Below, one piece after another: positions 51,898-53,213 of a stretch of 53,213 nucleotides of DNA. The notes below the pieces were generated by a model, which saw nothing but the letters and a program-made list of their open reading frames with translations, made no database searches and had not been told where the DNA came from. The DNA comes from Ignavibacteria bacterium (GTDB lineage: Bacteria > Bacteroidota > Ignavibacteria > Kapaibacteriales > UBA2268). How positions within the stretch are numbered: the first letter of the stretch is position 1; every line of letters begins with the position of its first letter. The position numbers and the translations under genes were made by a program. Location of the stretch: assembly GCA_031261605.1 (NCBI GenBank), contig JAISJI010000034.1:1-53213 (forward strand). The letters run 5' to 3'.

Positions 51898-52239
51898 TAT
51901 GCGAATATTTTTCGCATTTATTTTCTCAATATTTTTTTATTTCAAAAATTTTTCGTATTTTTGTATTCAAAAAAAAGCAAAACACTCAATGCAATATAAT
52001 AATCCAATTCTAACAATTCTTAATTCAAATTCTCCTTCCAAACAATGGAAAGGCGAATGGAATATCCCATAAATCCGCAATTCTCATTGCAGATTATTCC
52101 TGCATACCAATAAATCACAAATTCCTTTTAATTAATATGAACAATTTATTTATTGCTCATAGTCGGCGTATGCTATGCTATGAACTTTGAATAAATAGCA
52201 TATTAACTATTTTAAAAACCATAAATAATAAACAAAAAA
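51898..52239 (+). other. AT-rich gap before the HlyD gene
   Basis: 342 bases without a clear gene. There is a TATTTTTG-type box at 51956-51963 that could start transcription toward the HlyD gene. A 63-codon frame starting in the end of the DUF4421 gene is open to 52072, but its low-complexity Phe/Ser composition does not support it as a gene. I see no terminator with T tail. Confidence 0.45.
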
Positions 52240-53213
52240 ATGAATAAACAAATCAAAAAAAGAATAATCAATATACTCGTAATTATATTGCTCTTAAGTG
52301 GAATAACTTGGATTGCCACGCTATTTATACATATTGGCGGAGAATATACCAATAACGCATACGTGGAGCAAGAAATGAGCGGAATAAATAGCCGAATTAA
52401 CGGCTTTATTAAAAAAATATATTTCGCCGATTTTCAATCCGTCAATGCTGGTGATACCTTACTGCAAATAGAAGATGCAGAGTTCCGATTAGAACTCGCA
52501 CAAGCCGAAGCAAATTACCAAAATGCACTATCTGGGAAGCAAATTATTGCCTCCAGCGTTAATACTGCACAAAATAATATTTATGTCTCTGATGCAAGCA
52601 TTGACGAAGCACTTATCTTGTTGAAAAATGCGGAGATAGAGCATAATCGTTATGCTGTTTTATTGTCTAAAGGGGCTGCCACACAACAAAATTATGATGC
52701 CGTGCAAACCAATTACGAAGCATCTAAAGCAAAATACGAAATGCTTATTAGACAAAAGCAAAGCACCGCATTAATTAAGAAAGAATTAGAGCAAAAATTC
52801 CCTCAAACTGCCTCAATTATTAAAATTGCAGAAGCAAATTTGGAACTCGCAAAATTAAATCTTTCTTATACCATTATAACTTCGCCTTGTAATGGAACAA
52901 TCGGGCGTAAGACCATACAGGAAGGAGAGTTAGTTGCTCCCGGTTATCGTCTATTGGAAGTAATTAATAGCGAAAATAAATATATTATTGCTAATTTTAG
53001 AGAGACGCAAATACCAAATATTAAAATCGGAAATAAAGTTGAAATAAAAATTGATGCTTTCCCTGAAATTAATTTTGAAGGCGTTGTAGAGGCAATTTCA
53101 AATGCTTCTGGCTCGCAATATTCGCATACCTCTGACCGCTCTGTTGGTAATTTTGTTAAAGTAGAGCAAAGAATTCCTGTTAAAATATTATTCACAAATA
53201 ATAATGCTGAAAT
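52240..53213 (+). CDS. HlyD/EmrA-family membrane fusion protein (cut at the right edge)
   Basis: The 324 visible residues begin at ATG 52240 with a basic head and one N-terminal membrane anchor (about 10-30). The first barrel/lipoyl half follows (INSRINGFIKKIYFADFQSV, about 50), then a long coiled-coil hairpin (about 85-210), the second lipoyl half (IITSPCNGTIGRKTIQEGEL, near 210-230) and the beta-barrel. EmrA-type adaptors link an inner-membrane exporter to an outer-membrane channel. The partner pump should lie beyond the window. The C-terminus is missing. Confidence 0.9.
   Translation, partial: MNKQIKKRIINILVIILLLSGITWIATLFIHIGGEYTNNAYVEQEMSGINSRINGFIKKIYFADFQSVNAGDTLLQIEDAEFRLELAQAEANYQNALSGKQIIASSVNTAQNNIYVSDASIDEALILLKNAEIEHNRYAVLLSKGAATQQNYDAVQTNYEASKAKYEMLIRQKQSTALIKKELEQKFPQTASIIKIAEANLELAKLNLSYTIITSPCNGTIGRKTIQEGELVAPGYRLLEVINSENKYIIANFRETQIPNIKIGNKVEIKIDAFPEINFEGVVEAISNASGSQYSHTSDRSVGNFVKVEQRIPVKILFTNNNAE

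Noticed and set aside
51881..52072. 63-codon frame after the DUF4421 gene
   Set aside because: Low-complexity Phe-rich start overlapping the previous gene; no motif or convincing ribosome site.
1..53213. tRNA, rRNA or transposase genes
   Set aside because: I looked for T-loop-like GGTTCGAATCC patterns, rRNA-like stretches and transposase motifs by eye and saw none. A dedicated search could still find a diverged tRNA.

Overview
The window looks like a chromosomal segment of a low-GC, flagellated bacterium of the FCB group (Bacteroidota, or the neighbouring Chlorobi/Ignavibacteria/Kapabacteria lineages). The evidence is: a secreted protein with a C-terminal type IX secretion (Por) sorting domain and a lipoprotein that is little more than such a domain; families typical of this group (DUF3943, DUF4421, DUF4292); promoter-like boxes of the TTG-N19-TAnnTTTG type; a ribosomal protein L2 with a [10 protein letters not shown] loop; and many short SPII lipoproteins. 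A flagellar gene block argues against most classical Bacteroidetes and for a deeper branch. The phylum placement is inference from family content.

Region 1 (1-11.9 kb) is a broken S10/spc ribosomal protein cluster. rplB is followed by a terminator-like hairpin. Then comes an AT-rich insert of about 6 kb (SGNH-type surface polymer-modifying enzyme, two GT4 glycosyltransferases, an N6-adenine methyltransferase and its probable restriction partner). The cluster resumes with rpsS-rplV-rpsC. The next block, rplP-rpmC-rpsQ-rplN-rplX, keeps its internal order but lies on the opposite strand, converging on rpsC. It is interrupted by an array of HicB/HicA toxin-antitoxin genes and ends with a ferredoxin gene. 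Long cytosine runs (C8 and C10) lie near the two edges of the 6-kb insert. The C8 run puts the SGNH gene out of frame with its likely ATG start, which suggests phase variation.

Region 2 (12-29 kb) carries a TIG/FGE-domain lipoprotein, rsmG, an iron alcohol dehydrogenase, a lipoprotein metallopeptidase, a DUF4292 lipoprotein, dsbD, rimM, a polyprenyl synthase, a VWA-OmpA lipoprotein and a double ABC permease. Two near-identical DNA methyltransferase-HNH fusion genes with different central recognition regions lie in inverted orientation around the peptidase-dsbD segment.

Region 3 (29-38.5 kb) is a minus-strand flagellar block: fliS-fliD-flaG, a ParE/RelE-type toxin-antitoxin pair, a flgN-like gene and flgM, then flhF-fleN-(502-aa membrane coiled-coil protein)-fliA-HDOD. 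A sigma-28-like promoter precedes fliS. The set combines late filament genes, the sigma-28/anti-sigma pair and the FlhF/FleN placement switch.

Region 4 (38.7-45.8 kb) is housekeeping: panB, folD, a GT2 glycosyltransferase, an isolated rplJ-rplL unit closed by a strong terminator, plsY, ssb and a SulP transporter. Region 5 (45.8-53.2 kb) is AT-rich and rich in envelope proteins: DUF1905, PAP2, an MTA/SAH-nucleosidase-like enzyme, a mini sorting-domain lipoprotein, DUF3943, a T9SS cargo protein, DUF4421, and an HlyD/EmrA adaptor cut by the window edge. I found no tRNA, rRNA, CRISPR array or transposase gene.
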